This document shows, in pieces, positions 1 to 11,545 of a DNA stretch of 64,000 bases; position 1 is the first letter of the stretch; every line of letters starts with the position of its first letter. The stretch comes from Prochilodus magdalenae (lineage: Eukaryota > Chordata > Actinopteri > Characiformes > Prochilodontidae). The position numbers and the translations under genes were made by a program. The DNA lies in NCBI GenBank assembly GCA_024036415.1, contig JAMWET010001300.1, positions 227,001-291,000 on the forward strand. Reading direction: 5' to 3'. The notes under the pieces were generated by a model, which saw only the letters and a program-made list of their open reading frames with translations, was not told the DNA's origin and ran no database searches.

Positions 1-335
1 CTTTGGCATGTAGTCCTGCATCATGCAGCCATCTAGCAATGGTTCTGGCACTAACAGGATGACTCCTGGGCATCACTGCTTGCTGAATGTCCGTAGTCGT
101 GGTTGTTGACTCACTTGCAGATGTCGGACAATCCATTGGTCCTCCCTCTCCGTGGTTTATGTAGGTATGCTGGATCCTTAATCTCACTGTTGTGTGCCTT
201 CTTCTGTGCCCTGCCACCAACATGTAAGGTGCACAATACTTGGATAAGACCATCCCGGGATTTGCGTATCTCATTATGTCAAATCTACCTACCACGTTTC
301 ATTCCTGTTGGTTGATTCCTTCAGGGTGCAACTAA
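1..335 (-). mobile_element. Tc1-like element remnant, copy A (5' part, cut by window edge)
   Basis: Read on the - strand, this piece matches the 5' halves of the copies at 6.6, 53.3 and 58.3 kb. They share a block around GAAGGAATCA, then a GAATGAAAC..GGT block, then a segment around CATCCTGTTAGTG..CC..ACC..T..C.GA..GC.GCA and GCAGGACTACAT. The second segment corresponds to the helix-turn-helix part of Tc1-type transposases (an RRL(H)..GL-like reading). The outer inverted repeat near 325-350 is badly decayed. No open reading frame survives. The 3' half lies beyond the window start. Confidence 0.65.
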
Positions 336-494
336 GGCACTGTTCATCATATGTGGCATAGCAAAGTATCATGTAGCAGATAACTATATAACGCTGCCGC
401 CTGTATCTCTGTTTTTGTTGTTTTTCAGATTTTTGGCAGAATTTGAACGTATATGTTGCCCTTTACATTATGTGTATTGTACTGCTAGATCTCA

Positions 495-496
<2 letters not shown>

Positions 497-593
<97 letters not shown>

Positions 594-624
594 GTATGTA
601 TATGTATATATATATGTATATATA
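497..624. repeat. Composite (TG)n-(TA)n-(TATG)n microsatellite
   Basis: About 20 TG units are followed by about 22 TA units, then TGTA repeats and a further TA/TG tail. Reading frames across it give only Cys-Val or Tyr-Ile alternation and are not genes. Confidence 0.97.
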
Positions 625-979
625 AAATCACTGCTAAACATAAAGCTCATAGAGAGTTCATGGATTAAAACTCATTTTAAAAAAAGATTTTGGAAAAACT
701 TTTGGAAAAAGGCTAGGCTAGTAATGTTGACTATTGTTACAGACCCGTAGCATTTGCTTGTTCATCTTAAAGATTTCAGATTGGCTGCCCTTCTGGTCTT
801 TTTTGGTGCATCAGTGCTGAAGGTGGTCTGGATGGCAGTGTGTGTCTTCAGAAAACCTTTATTTAAATAAATTCAAATTCAAAGAATGTGCAGTAGCAGC
901 ATTGCACACCTGGTGCCGTGGCCTTAAAGTGGAATTCTAAAGTGCCATTTTAAACATTTCTGCACAGTCATTGGGATAT

Positions 980-1100
980 TAAGTCGTTCAGAGTGGTTTG
1001 ATGTGAAATGCTCAGTTCTAGAGAAACTTGGAGTCAGAATCAGTCACAGTGGCAGTGATGGGAACTAGACGTGTGAGGAGTTTAACACCTCTAAAAGCTC
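980..1100 (+). repeat. Dispersed repeat fragment related to 3361-3780
   Basis: The sequence AAGTCGTTCAGAGTGGTTTGAT at 981-1002 recurs with one change at 3362-3382. It is followed by a TGCTCAGTTCTAGAGAAACTT stretch, which I associate with an abundant teleost interspersed repeat. The family name is not known to me. Confidence 0.5.
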
Positions 1101-1157
1101 CCTTACCTAAAGATGTTGCGTGTATTAAGATATGTTGCATACAAGTTTAAATTAAAT

Positions 1158-1392
1158 TAGAGATGCACCAATACCTCTTTTTCCCTTATGTTACAACTGC
1201 CTGATCCACAAATATCCCATACCTTTGTTGCCACAACTGTTGGTCAGTTCTGTTTACTGACATGCAGCAAGTGTCAGCAGAAAGATGCTTTGAGGTGTCC
1301 GTCATGGGTAATGGTATCTCCATGGCCAATATGATCCTGCGTGCCAGTATCTGTATCAGTGCTGATACGATATTGGTATCAATGCAGCACTA
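1158..1392. mobile_element. hAT-like MITE remnant
   Basis: The left end TAGAGATGCACCAATACC and the right end, whose reverse complement is TAGTGCTGCATTGATACC, form an imperfect inverted repeat with 13 of 18 matches. TAGAGATGCACCGATAC-type ends are common in fish hAT elements. The flanking 8-mers AATTAAAT and AATTGTTC match only in the first half, so the target duplication is weak. There is no coding capacity. Confidence 0.5.
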
Positions 1393-2051
1393 AATTGTTC
1401 ATGGTATGGGTGTGCGTGATGGGTTTTCTAAAGAAGAAATATTATAAAAAGTAAAAATACAATGTATCTTTATAAATATTGGCATATAAAATTTTGTGCA
1501 TTAAGGTTCACTGGTGGTTTTAATAGTAAATACAATAGTGTTGTATAAATCATAAACCCTGGTTCCTATTACAGCCACTATAAAGAAATCATAAAGTTGC
1601 TGATAATGACCCATTTCACATCAGACCCTTCTAAATAACATTGTTTACGTCCCAGTAACTACAGATCTATGGATCATTATGCTGAATTCCGAATTAAGGA
1701 TCCATAAATTTACCTGCAGTTTTTGACTATATAACTTGGCATATTAGTTTCACATTAGTTACTGAACAAGAAATTATTGAGATACATGAATTTAGAGTTT
1801 TAAGGAGGCGCCAGTTCAAATGGATAGAGCTCAAATCGATAGAAAGTTTTGTTTGAGCTGCCTTTCCTGCAGACCTCTGTGCCAAGGGTTGTGCTGCTTG
1901 TGCCGTCCTTTTAAGCGGTGCCGAATATACGTTTTTTTTGAAAGCCCTCCATCGCTGCCACATTGCACACATTAGATGACAGGGCATCTCTCCATTAGCA
2001 TGGCGCTAGCACAATGACCATTAATCTTCTTTGTCCCCCTGACTGGTTCAG

Positions 2052-2683
2052 ATGACAGGACAGGAAGTGGAGGGCTATCATCATGGGAACAGGACACAGC
2101 TGGCGATGACAGCTTCCTGAACGTGTGGCCGGGCTCCCGCCCCAGTCCAGATGGAGGTGGAGACAAGGTGGAGACACCTGTCACATCTGAGCATGGGGAG
2201 AGGTTGGTCTCTGTTGGGCCAGAAATCATGAGGCAGACAGAAGAACGGCCAAATTCTAAAGTGGAAGCGGGACCTGTTGCAGAGCAGGGGCCTATCAGAG
2301 AGCTGGGCGCTTTTGCGGAGCAGTGTCCTGTGGTGGAGGAGGGGGAGGTTGTTGAAGGGGACAGCAGCTTGACTGTGGAGGAAGGTGAGGATGCTGCAAT
2401 GTCATTGGCTTCTCCACTGTCTGGTATCTCTGATTTTTCTTCAAGTCCCAATTCCACATGCAACTCTTCCAGTGGCATTGAGCAAAGCCTGCACGAAGAC
2501 CGCAGCTGTCTCGGCTTCAGAAAGCTGCCAAATGTAGCGCCTTCCCCTGAAGATGTTTTACAAGAGGACATCTCAAGTCCTGCTTCCATTTCTGAGTCAA
2601 ATCCTTCACTTTTCACACAGGGGTGGGATCGGGACTGTCAGTCAAGAGAGAATGATGGCTGTCATGGTGAAAGTGTGGCTTAA
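2052..2683 (+). CDS. ccdc149: Terminal coding exon, probably CCDC149 C-terminal tail
   Basis: The open frame runs from a plausible acceptor (pyrimidine-rich CTTCTTTGTCCCCCTGACTGGTTCAG ending at 2051) to a TAA at 2681-2683. The exon would start in split-codon phase and encode about 210 residues. The product is acidic and rich in Ser, Pro, Glu and Gly (for example VEEGEVVEGD, then SSPNSTCNSSSGIEQS), with no recognisable domain, as expected for a disordered C-terminal tail. The call rests on position: it lies tail-to-tail with sod3 and upstream of dhx15, where CCDC149 sits in other vertebrates. CCDC149 is a coiled-coil protein, but the coiled-coil exons would lie left of the window. In-frame GTG at 2123 is not a start. 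The opposite-strand frame across this exon is a shadow. Confidence 0.5.
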
Positions 2684-4650
2684 GCATTAACCATGTTCTT
2701 CTCCATTATCCGTGGATCCTATGTTTTGGAGTCTTCTGCATTTTTTTGTACCACTATCTGGCACACGAAAGTTGGACCAAATTATATTTGGAGCAAAAGG
2801 GCTAGATGACTAGGTGTAGAACAGGGGAAACCCAAAATATGTGGCCAAAGTTAAAACATATCTGAGGTATGACACTCCTCCTGCACCTGGATGTTTAACC
2901 ACTGTATGTCTATGTGGTTTGTGTTACATTCTTTATCATCATTCTGTTTATTTGTCTCCATCTATGTACATTTGTTACTAGCTGAGTCTAGCATCAGACT
3001 AAAGTCTGCTAGCTGTGCTTCTATCAAAAGGAAGTTGTGCTTTCTCTAAACTGCTATTTCTTTGCATGTGTATGATTGGCTATAATGGCAAAATAGTGGC
3101 TAATTCCCACCACTACTATACTAAGTGTATATCAAGTGTATGCTAAGTTTCTAGCTGGTGTCCTGGAGCTGGTGTCACTGCATGTGTTTACAGTTTTGCA
3201 CCTCCTGCAGTTTGGCTTATTGTTCAGGGTTAATAGGCATAAATATTAATATAGGTTTTAAAAACAATCAATCATTTTGGGAAAGAATGTTAGCCAGCAG
3301 CCAGTTTTTGTTCTTTTGCTATCCGTTTTTCTACATTCAACATAATTCAACAATGATATGAAAGTCGTTCAAAGTGGTTTGATATGTATGTTCAATGGCT
3401 AGAATGGGAAAGTACTATTTAACTATCCAGAATGACCACTAACTCACATGTGCTTTTTTTTTTTTTAAATCATTTTAAAAAGTGATCTCTCTGGAAAGAA
3501 AAAAAAGGTATAGTGCCATGCCTGTCCACCTAAATCTAAACTTTCTTTCAAGATGGTATTAAAACAGTGTTTTAGGCATCAGGAAAACATCCTTATAAAC
3601 GTTTAGTGTAGTAGCTTTCAGTGAGGGAGCTTTTAGATGCATTAAACGCTATAGATGTCTGGTTCCTATCACCACCACTGCGAACATTCCTGATTTCAGA
3701 ACGTTTCTGTAGAACAGAGCAAATCAATACAGTCCGAATGACTTTGTTTACATCTCAATGATCATATGGTAAAGAAATGTTGAAACATTAAGGGACTTCC
3801 TGTTTTAAATTGTTCTCTTTGATAGCATACTGCTAGATCTTAAATAATGAGTTGTCAAATGGATGAATGTTATTATTTATTATACATAAATATAATAAAT
3901 GGGTGTGCTGCTGCTGCTGCATGTGCCTTATAAACTGCTGGACCATGCTTTCTCTATTAGTGGAAACAGGTTGAACGCGTGGAAACCGTACATTGTGCAC
4001 TTGTGTGTAGATAATCTTGATATATACATGATGAAATACAAATCTATATTTTCTCAAGCTGTCAGCACCTGAGTTGAGTCATTGTTGAGTCACCTGAGTC
4101 ACTATTCTCATGGATTCTGTTTGTAACAGGTATACAGTTAACTGAGGGACAAAGCTCACAGTTCTTGTGGATTGATTCTTTCAGAAATTGTTGTTTATTC
4201 TGATTTAGCAGTAATTGTCCTGATACTAAGCAGAGAGTAGTGGGTAGTTTTATTACTACTGCCTGCACAGATGTTCTTGATGAACCATGTTTCTTAAAGC
4301 CGTGAGCACATTCTGTGTTTACGAGAGTAAGTATACTGTTCTCTGTATACTGGTTGTACTTTGGCCATGAATGATGTCAGTAATGTTCAAAATGTTAAAA
4401 TCAATAAAATGTAGCTAAATAAAATTTATAAGGAGTCAAAAGCAAAAATTTAGGCAAATTAAAGTATGAATTAAAATGTATATGCTTATTTATTTTTTAT
4501 TTATTTACTCTTATTTGGTGGCTATTTATTTAACATGGCCTGTACAAGAATTATATTTGATTTTTCATGATTTTTTGCAAAGTACAAAGATTCAGTCTGA
4601 GAACTGGTGAAAATGCCCCTATTTTACTTTCCTTTCTTATATAATAAAAA
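2684..4650 (+). other. Probable 3' UTR and trailing region of the first gene
   Basis: This stretch is AT-rich with no coding exon. AATAAA hexamers occur at 3894-3899, 4403-4408, 4418-4423 and 4643-4648, any of which could end the transcript. A dispersed repeat fragment occupies about 3361-3780, so the real poly(A) site cannot be fixed from sequence alone. Confidence 0.4.
3361..3780 (+). repeat. Dispersed repeat fragment related to 980-1100
   Basis: It starts with the AAGTCGTTCAAAGTGGTTTGAT motif. It continues to a GGTTCCTATCACCACCACTG stretch and a CTGATTTCAGAACGTTTCTGTAGAACAGA stretch, which I associate with one teleost repeat family. The block at 1560-1700 (GGTTCCTATTACAGCCACT) looks like a diverged relative. 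Confidence 0.45.
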
Positions 4651-6640
4651 GTTTTTCATTACAAATTATAGTTGAATCTTTGAATGTGTATGTGCAATTT
4701 CGTTAGGTTTGGTATGTCCTGCGTTTGCATTTATTTAAAGTGTGCACTTATGGCTGCCACTGATTCCATAAGTTTGTGCAAAAGCCTGTGGTAAGTGGAT
4801 TAAACCTGAGAATCATCTGAACATATGTTGAACATAACTTAAAGAGGTGCGAGTAAACATGTCTGTTTTTCAAGGTATTGCAATTTTGGTCAGTCATGCA
4901 AATTTGCTTCAATTTTTTTTTTATTTTTATTTCAGTAATTCACCACGTTGACATGCACTTGATAATGGGAAACTTTGGGTCTACATGAGTAAAAGGATTA
5001 TAGCTTTGCAGCCAGCCAATAAAAAAAAAAAGACATGATATAAACGTTATGTAAAAAACAAACTACATGCTACATGCAGTGGGTCATTTTACCTGTAAAT
5101 ATGGTCGTCTAGGAGATCAGCAATATTGAAATCCTTAAATAGTATGTAGTTTCAGCGATGCTCCAAAAACATTTGTTGACATCTTATGGTTGTTGTGTAA
5201 ATGCCGCTGGCTTATTTTTGTTCCCTTGGGCTCTTTAAGCACATGCACAGACTTCAAAATCTGAAAGAGATCAGTGTAAGAGTAAATATTCTCTGGGAAA
5301 TCTGATTACTGGTCTAAAATCAAGATTTCTTTATTGGATTTCATTATCAGATTTTAAGGCCTTTATCTGGTCTGAGATATGAGTTTGCTGGCTACATTAC
5401 CACTTGAATAATCGTATAACTTCAGAAATCTGATTATGATTGGATTATGAAATGCATGTAAATGATTAAGATCTCAGACTTTTGAGCTCCATTATAGTTT
5501 TCGGAGTTAAACGTCGAGAACACAGTTAAACCACAGCAAGAATCACGAACTCCTTGAATTACTCCAGTTTTGTTTATAGGTAATAAACAGGCACATGCGC
5601 CGTATCACGCTTTATTTGTGTATAATCTTTTTATGTCAGTAGTTAGTTAGTAACACTAAACAATTACCATGTACTCGGGCAAGGGTCCTACACTCTTACC
5701 CAGTTAATACCTAGAACCTGTTGCACATTTATGTCATTTATTTAGACCGCCCTGGACCCTTAATTTAGTCAGTTTAGTTTTTTAATTACCTTACCTTCCA
5801 GGTTGTGCTGTACCAGGTTAATACCTAGAACTTATTGGACTGTAAAAAGTGTTACCAATTCATTTATAGGCAAACTCAGTCACAGGAATCAGTTACCTCT
5901 GCCTAGTTTTGATTTGAGCAGTATATACCAGCTCAGACTCACATAAACACAGATATCTCGTCTTAGCTGGTCTCAGCTGGCAGCTGGCTCCTCTGAGCAA
6001 ATGCATCATCAAAGCCAAAAAGTGTTGAATTGCTTATTCTGCAGAAGGCAAGGTTTTTCTATTTTTAATCTCACTCTGCCCTGGACACACACACACACAC
6101 ACACACACACAGTCCTCACTCACTCACTCACAGATGCAGAAACTCTGAAAAAGCCAGGATGAGGGTGAGGCGTGGTGCCAGGTAGCTGATGTGTCCTGTT
6201 GGCAGGCTCTGGGTGGATTTTGGTGCTAATGAAGCCGTGCAGTGAGCTGACACTGGGGACTGAAGTGAGCTACCGCAATGCCAGACTGGCACACCAGTGA
6301 TTATAGAGAATATTAACCACATGGAGCACTGGGAGACCGCCTGCCCCGTCCTAACGGCATCTATGCTTCGTATACTATAAGGAGTTGTTTGTTGGTTGCA
6401 TCGGTGCAAATGACAAAAAGTTTTATTTCCAGTTAAGATAGTTATTAATTACTTTTATTACAAGTCGTAAACATGCTGTGTATATGTTGTGTTTATCATG
6501 CAAATAAAAACTATATAAATAAATAAATAATAAATTAATAACCAAGCATGATTACTTTGTGACTAAGAATGATAGTGTTCACATTACATTATTAAATTAT
6601 TACAATTTTAACAAATTTGAATTGAATGAATTGAATGATT
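4650..6640. other. Intergenic, no gene seen
   Basis: AT-rich DNA with a pair of 15-base direct repeats, GTTAATACCTAGAAC, at 5703-5717 and 5817-5831. These sit in a context that resembles the 3' part of a fish non-LTR retroelement. A (CA)n run lies at 6085-6111. The short open frames here look random. Confidence 0.5.
6085..6111. repeat. (CA)n microsatellite
   Basis: About 13 CA units in a row, followed by CACTCACTCACTCACA. Confidence 0.95.
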
Positions 6641-6644
6641 TTCC

Positions 6645-7375
6645 CTTCCAGAAGGAATCAATTGCCAGAAATGAAACTTGGTGGGTAGGTTTGGTACTGT
6701 GAGAGACACAAATGATTCACGCTCAAATGATTGCGCATATGACACAAGCATGGACAGCCCTTATTGCTTTACCTGACTGTCCCAACCACCACGACTACAG
6801 ACATTCCATGAGCAGTGATGCCCTCCTGAGTCATCCTGTTAGTGTCAGCACCATTAGCAGACGGATGCACAACCCAGGACTACATTCACACAGGCTGTTA
6901 CGATGACTGCCCTTAAGACCGCGTCAGCGTTGCCAAAAACTGCAGTGGTGTCGTGCCAGACTGTCATGGAGTAACTCAAAATGGCAGCAGGTCATCTTCA
7001 GTAATGAGTCCCATATTAACTTGGTGGAGAAGACCAAAGAATATGTGTGTGGATGCACGGTGGTCAGCACCAAGATGAATGATTTGTTATCACGCATCAC
7101 ATGTCCAGAAGGCCTGGTGTCACTCCACCTCCACCCCACCACAAAATCTGCAGGAACTGTGTGAGAATATTCAAGCCGCACAGGATGGACACCATTAGGA
7201 ACCTCTACAACTCCATGCTGAGACGTCTGCATGTTGCATTATCAAACATGTCGGCCAAACGCCATACTGAGAGACACTACTTCTGTATGTGTAGCTCAAT
7301 AAATAATTTTATTATTATAGCATCGCAATCCAGCACTTCCTTCTAGGCGCAACTATTCATTTGATGGTGAGAGTA
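6645..7375 (+). mobile_element. Tc1-like element remnant, copy B (internally deleted)
   Basis: The right end carries the family inverted repeat: the reverse complement of the last bases reads TACTCTCACCATCAAATGAA then TAGTTGC. The left end keeps only the inner CCAGAAGGAATCA part. A broken transposase can be followed in pieces: a helix-turn-helix-like RRMHNPGLHSHRLLR near 6860-6902, a stop, then QRCQKLQWCRARLSW and VIFSNES (the region around the first catalytic aspartate in Tc1 proteins), then a jump to the C-terminal end (ICRNCV, RNLYNSMLRRLH). The central catalytic part is missing and the frame is interrupted, so this is a dead, internally deleted copy. Confidence 0.8.
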
Positions 7376-8420
7376 TAAAGACACTGTTTCTATATTTACC
7401 TTCTTTACAGCTTCTATTGTAATGAAATGGCTTGCTTTTAGCGTAATCTGCAGGAATAGCTCTCCAAAGTTCAGTCTTAGAAGTTGGTTTAGCATTTACT
7501 ACTTCTCACAATCCAAGTAATCCAAACATCCTCAGTGATGTTGAGGTCTGGTCTCTTTTATTCATGAAAAGCTTCTTGGCAGCTACACATCCTTTCAGAC
7601 CCACAGTGTTAAGTGTTTTCACTGTATGATTGTATGGATAGAAACACCTGTGGATTGTTTCAGAGCTGAAGTAAAAGCTGAGATTAATTATATCCTCTCT
7701 CTCAAAGATGAAAGCTGTAAGTGCTGTTTGTCTGATGGTGACAGTTATGTATGTGTAGGAGGTCTTGCACGGCTGTTAGGAGTCTCGTTTTCTCTTTCTA
7801 CTTTTTCTCTCCATGTCACGCGTTGGCAGTCGTCTTCTGCCTCCGCCTCGTCCGAGGACTACACTCCCCATGATTCCCTACTCCTTGACTACAACATCCA
7901 AGTACCAAGTCCACCAATCAGGAACAACTTTCCCGCCCTACGTCACCAGAGGTCTGATTAACCTCACCTGTCTTTCATATACCTGCTTATGTCAACAACA
8001 CTCCGTGAAGTATTGCCGACCGTAGTCTTGCTTGCTGAGCGGTTTTCCACTGCTCCCTGTATCCCCGTGTATGACCCTCTTCTGTCCTTTGGCTTTCCCC
8101 TTTTGCCCCATCCTCTTGTTTGATCGCCCCCAGCCTGTATCTGATTTACGCCTCGTCTTGCCCATGTCCGTTTGGGTCGCTCTGGTTGTGCCATTCTGTG
8201 TGTTTGGTGAATCGCCTCACTCACGACCCCGCCTTAAACTCTCGTTACATTTAACCTCCGCGAGCGTCTGGTTCGTCAATCCAGCGTCACACTCCACTTC
8301 CTTAATCCGGCTGGTGTATTATTTTACATCTAGGATATCTAGAAATATCTCCAGGAAAGTGAATAACTTGTCCTTGAATGAAGCGTGGTCTCTGACTTTT
8401 GCGCAGTACTGTGAATAAAG
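7376..8420. other. Possible degenerate retroelement segment, otherwise non-coding
   Basis: From about 7810 to 8330 the base composition changes to CpG- and C-rich, with an ACTACACTCCCCATGATTCCC block and a TCACCTGTCTTTCATATACC block. These resemble the non-coding ends of fish retroelements. It is followed by AATAAAG and AATAAAA at 8410-8435. No reverse transcriptase or other domain is seen. Open frames at 7626-8418 on both strands look like low-complexity by-products. This assignment is weak. Confidence 0.3.
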
Positions 8421-9014
8421 ATTGTAATAAAATCCTCCCATTTATATCAGTTTATATTTTATTTATTTAATTATATTTATATACATTTATATGTCATTAG
8501 TGCTCAGATACTGCTCCAAATGTTCCAAATTGGCTGGCAATAGAATCTCTATCCATCAGTTTGCATTAAAAGGGAGGAACGTTTTTGCCTTTTCCAGTAA
8601 AGTGATAATGCCGTTTGTAGATCCTTGAAGAGTGAGGATATGCAAGTCCTGTGTCACTTTTTCTTTACAGCAATGACACAACAGGATCATTAAGGGGTTT
8701 TTATCGCCATCATTTAATTATTTAAACATTAAAAACATCCCTATGTTAGAAAAACATTTTGTGGTCCAGTGTATACAGTATGTGGTATATAGTATTATTG
8801 TGTATAACAGAAGTGCATCATCTGACAAGATTCCCAAAGTTAAACTGCAGCACGTGAACAGGACTGTGCGCTTGCAAGTTGAACGTTGCTATATTCCACT
8901 CTTAGCAATGATAGGATGATTCTTTGAGCCATCCCATCATTGTCTCCACACATTGTCATCTCAGTCACTATTCATGACAGACAAGCCCCCTACACAGTGG
9001 AGCCCACCGCACTG

Positions 9015-9047
<33 letters not shown>

Positions 9048-10190
9048 CGCTGCTGAACTGAGTTGTCTCGGGCTCCGCTGGGCTCAAGGTGAAATAAGGA
9101 TTTTGATGTGATGCCGATTGAAGTCGACAATCCACTTTCTGCACCCCCCCCAACTCCCACCCCACACATGGCCCCCCTGTGTCTGCCCACCATCTCCCGA
9201 CCGTCTCGATGGCAGCTCGTCAGTCTCCTTCTGCCACAGCTGCTCCACAGGAAGTAACGTATTCCCGGCTGCTTTAGCTTGCTCTTTGCTTCTATTAGAC
9301 AGGGAACGGTGCATTTGTACAGGAGGATGCGCACAGACGCTGTTCAATTATTCATTCAAGAATAAGAAGACGCCGTCAGATCTGAGTGATGGAGCAAGTT
9401 GTGGGTGTAAAATGGTTCGACTCACCGTCCTGCGCTTGCCTGCTAAAGACTGTGAAGTGGAAAGTAAAATGAATCTTCATGTAAAGACAGAACATGTCTG
9501 AGCTTTGCATCTTAATGATCACATTTATGCCCAGGCTGCATTAACGCCCTTCCAGACTTCCAGAGTGTTCCTTTTACTCTTCCTTAAGTTATTTATTGGT
9601 TCCGATAAATAGTTCTGGAACGCATGGTGGTAAACAGTTTATTGGACCAGACAGCCCAATAGTAAAATCACCATCAAAGAATTATACTTTGACTGTTTAC
9701 TCGCTGTCGCTCAGTAAAACATAGACAGACGTTTGCAAGATTTCATCATTGTACTGTAGTCGGCATCTATACTGTCATCAGGTATATGGATGAAAACTAC
9801 ACCCAAGGGACGCAACAATGTTGCAACAATGTACATCACTTCAGCTCGAGAGCTCACCTCAATATGAGGAAGCGAAGGTTATGACAACCGGACAGGCTGC
9901 TTACTGTTAGAGGAAAATATGTGGAGATAAGCTTTGTCTAATAATTATTAAGCTTCAAAGATGGGCATTCAGCGGACTATGAAAGAGCTCCAGATGTAAT
10001 AATGTGTCTATGGAAACCAGGATCCGAATTGCCCAAAGCTGTGGCCTTCTCTGGTTATTTTTGGATGAAACGGCTGGAAACTAGAAAAACAAGACGTGAA
10101 CTTGGATGCTGGTGAAGACTTTTGAAAGTACCTTGGCTAGTAAAGAAAAGAGACCATGTTAATCTTGACCAAATGAAACCTGACATCTCA
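8420..10190. other. Intergenic, no gene seen
   Basis: It contains a (CT)n run (9014-9042) and a C-rich block at 9140-9260. The open frames at 8968-9501 on both strands follow those compositional blocks and show no domain. A 24-base sequence at 9576-9599 is repeated exactly at 11718-11741. Confidence 0.5.
9014..9042. repeat. (CT)n microsatellite
   Basis: About 14 CT units, giving Arg-Glu repeats in the opposite-strand frame. Confidence 0.95.
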
Positions 10191-10370
10191 CTCAAAGCCC
10201 AGATATCCGAACTGAAGCTATTACTTTGGACATATTATTAGAAGAAGCAGTTCACTGGAAAGGACAATTATGTTGAGAACAGTTAAGGGTAAAAGAGGAA
10301 GAGGACCACCAGCAACAAGGTGGAAGGAGAAAATTGTAAAGGAGATACGCTATCCATATGCTTAAAAGAA
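10190..10370 (+). mobile_element. Non-LTR retrotransposon (LINE) remnant, C-terminal part of the polymerase protein
   Basis: From 10222 the frame reads YFGHIIRRSSSLERTIMLRT followed by VKGKRGRGPPATRW and KEKI. This matches the well-known GH..RR...SLEK..M.G...GKR.RGRP..RW.D.I signature after the reverse transcriptase domain of many animal LINEs. The frame is not open upstream as a long protein, although diverged retroelement sequence may extend left to about 9900. It is a dead fragment. Confidence 0.65.
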
Positions 10371-10541
10371 GATGGAATTGTTTTGATGACAAAAATGAAA
10401 ATAGTTACTGAATAATAAGCCTAAATATGAATAACTTAATAACACGTGTACAGTTTAAAGGGCTAATGTAGGGGTATCTTGTAAGGGTATTTGCATTCTT
10501 TGTTCTAATGAGTGCACATATTCTCTAGAACATTTGTAAAA

Positions 10542-10609
10542 TAATGTTGTTGTTATTATTATTAATATTATTATTATCATTATTATTATTGTTGTTGTTG
10601 TTGTTGTTT
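10542..10609. repeat. (GTT)n/(ATT)n trinucleotide repeat
   Basis: Imperfect TTG, TTA and ATT units over about 68 bases. Confidence 0.9.
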
Positions 10610-11082
10610 GTTATTGGATGTTTGTTTGGATGGATGTTTGTCAGTTGGTAATGTTGGGCTTATCCTGGCAACTCCTGCCAACAAGATATGAAGATGCTTT
10701 GGATTTATTTAAGCTTATGTTTATTGCTCTGTCGCTCCTGAAGCTTTCCAGAGGGGTATTGCTTTCGTATGACACTACTCTCTCCATGGGGTTAATTAGT
10801 TCAGGTGGAACAAGGCCTCTGGATGACTTACACTGGCTCTGGCATGTACTTCATACATTTATTTATTTACACCAGCCGGGCACAGTCAGTCCCCTGCAGG
10901 AGATGATCTCAACCAACAGCACGGGGTGCTACAGGCGTTTCCCATTTACTCTATTGAATTCACAGGTATTTTCACTAAGAAGGTTGTTTATTCCATATGC
11001 ACTGATATTATTGTTTGAAAATAATCTGATTGCAGTTCTAAAAACCAGCCTGCCTGTAGCAGCACATACCATGCTCTTAGTG

Positions 11083-11545
11083 AGTAAAGTACTGTGCGAA
11101 AATAAGCGACCACCCTTTGCCCTTTTAATGCTCAGTCAAAGCAGCCTTTGAGTACATGTTCTTTATTTTTATTAGATGATTTTTGTTTATGAACCACACA
11201 AGACCTGGTAGGCCACCAAAACTGTCACCAGGGAGAGAAGAAATTCAAACACTCGGATCTGGATGTGTAACTGTCAAGAAGCTGTTGTAGAGAAAAGGAA
11301 AGGAGGATGATCATCTGCAAAGCAAACCAATAAGCTGCTGAGATTCTTAGAACAATGGACTGACCATTCTATTGTCCAGACCTCAGCATCACTGAATGTG
11401 TTTGGGATGACTTGAGAAGCACAAAAAGCAACTCCAGCTTCTTGGAGGCAGAATGACAAGAAATCATAGTTGGGTCCTCCTAACATTTCAAGGCAGCTTA
11501 CTTTATAGCTTTCCAGTGTAAACACAATTTGCACAGTACTGTATG
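11083..11545 (+). mobile_element. Second Tc1-like family, internally deleted remnant
   Basis: The ends form an inverted repeat: AAAGTACTGTGCGAAAATAAG near 11084 against ATTTGCACAGTACTGTATG at 11525-11543. Inside, on the + strand near 11350-11410, the frame reads YCPDLSITECVWDDLRS. This is the PDL..IE..W..LK block next to the last catalytic acidic residue of Tc1 transposases. Most of the protein is missing. This family differs from the one at 1, 6.6, 53.3, 58.3 and 60.7 kb. Confidence 0.65.

Larger units (their letters stand above)
336..2051. other. Non-coding stretch upstream of the first coding exon, probably intron
   Basis: No coding exon is recognisable here. It contains a composite dinucleotide microsatellite (497-624), a fragment of a dispersed repeat (about 980-1100) and a hAT-like remnant (1158-1392). 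It is probably the last intron of the gene whose terminal exon begins at 2052. Confidence 0.5.

Noticed and set aside
415..750. 111-residue open frame with CVCV and YIYI repeats
   Set aside because: It is the translation of a TG/TA microsatellite.
1972..2616. 214-residue open frame on the - strand opposite the first coding exon
   Set aside because: It lies antisense to a frame with an acceptor, a stop and the orientation expected from synteny; it is a shadow.
7626..8418. Overlapping open frames on both strands as possible retroelement genes
   Set aside because: No reverse transcriptase, integrase or gag-type motif could be read. Only non-coding retroelement-like blocks are supported.
9118..9501. 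127-residue frame in a C-rich block, possible exon
   Set aside because: Its composition follows a CT/CCCC-rich tract. No splice signals or domain are seen, and the opposite strand is equally open.
10618..11151. 177-residue open frame on the + strand
   Set aside because: It begins in the tail of a GTT repeat and runs into the second Tc1-like element. It has no domain, no splice sites and no recognisable protein character beyond a leucine-rich composition.
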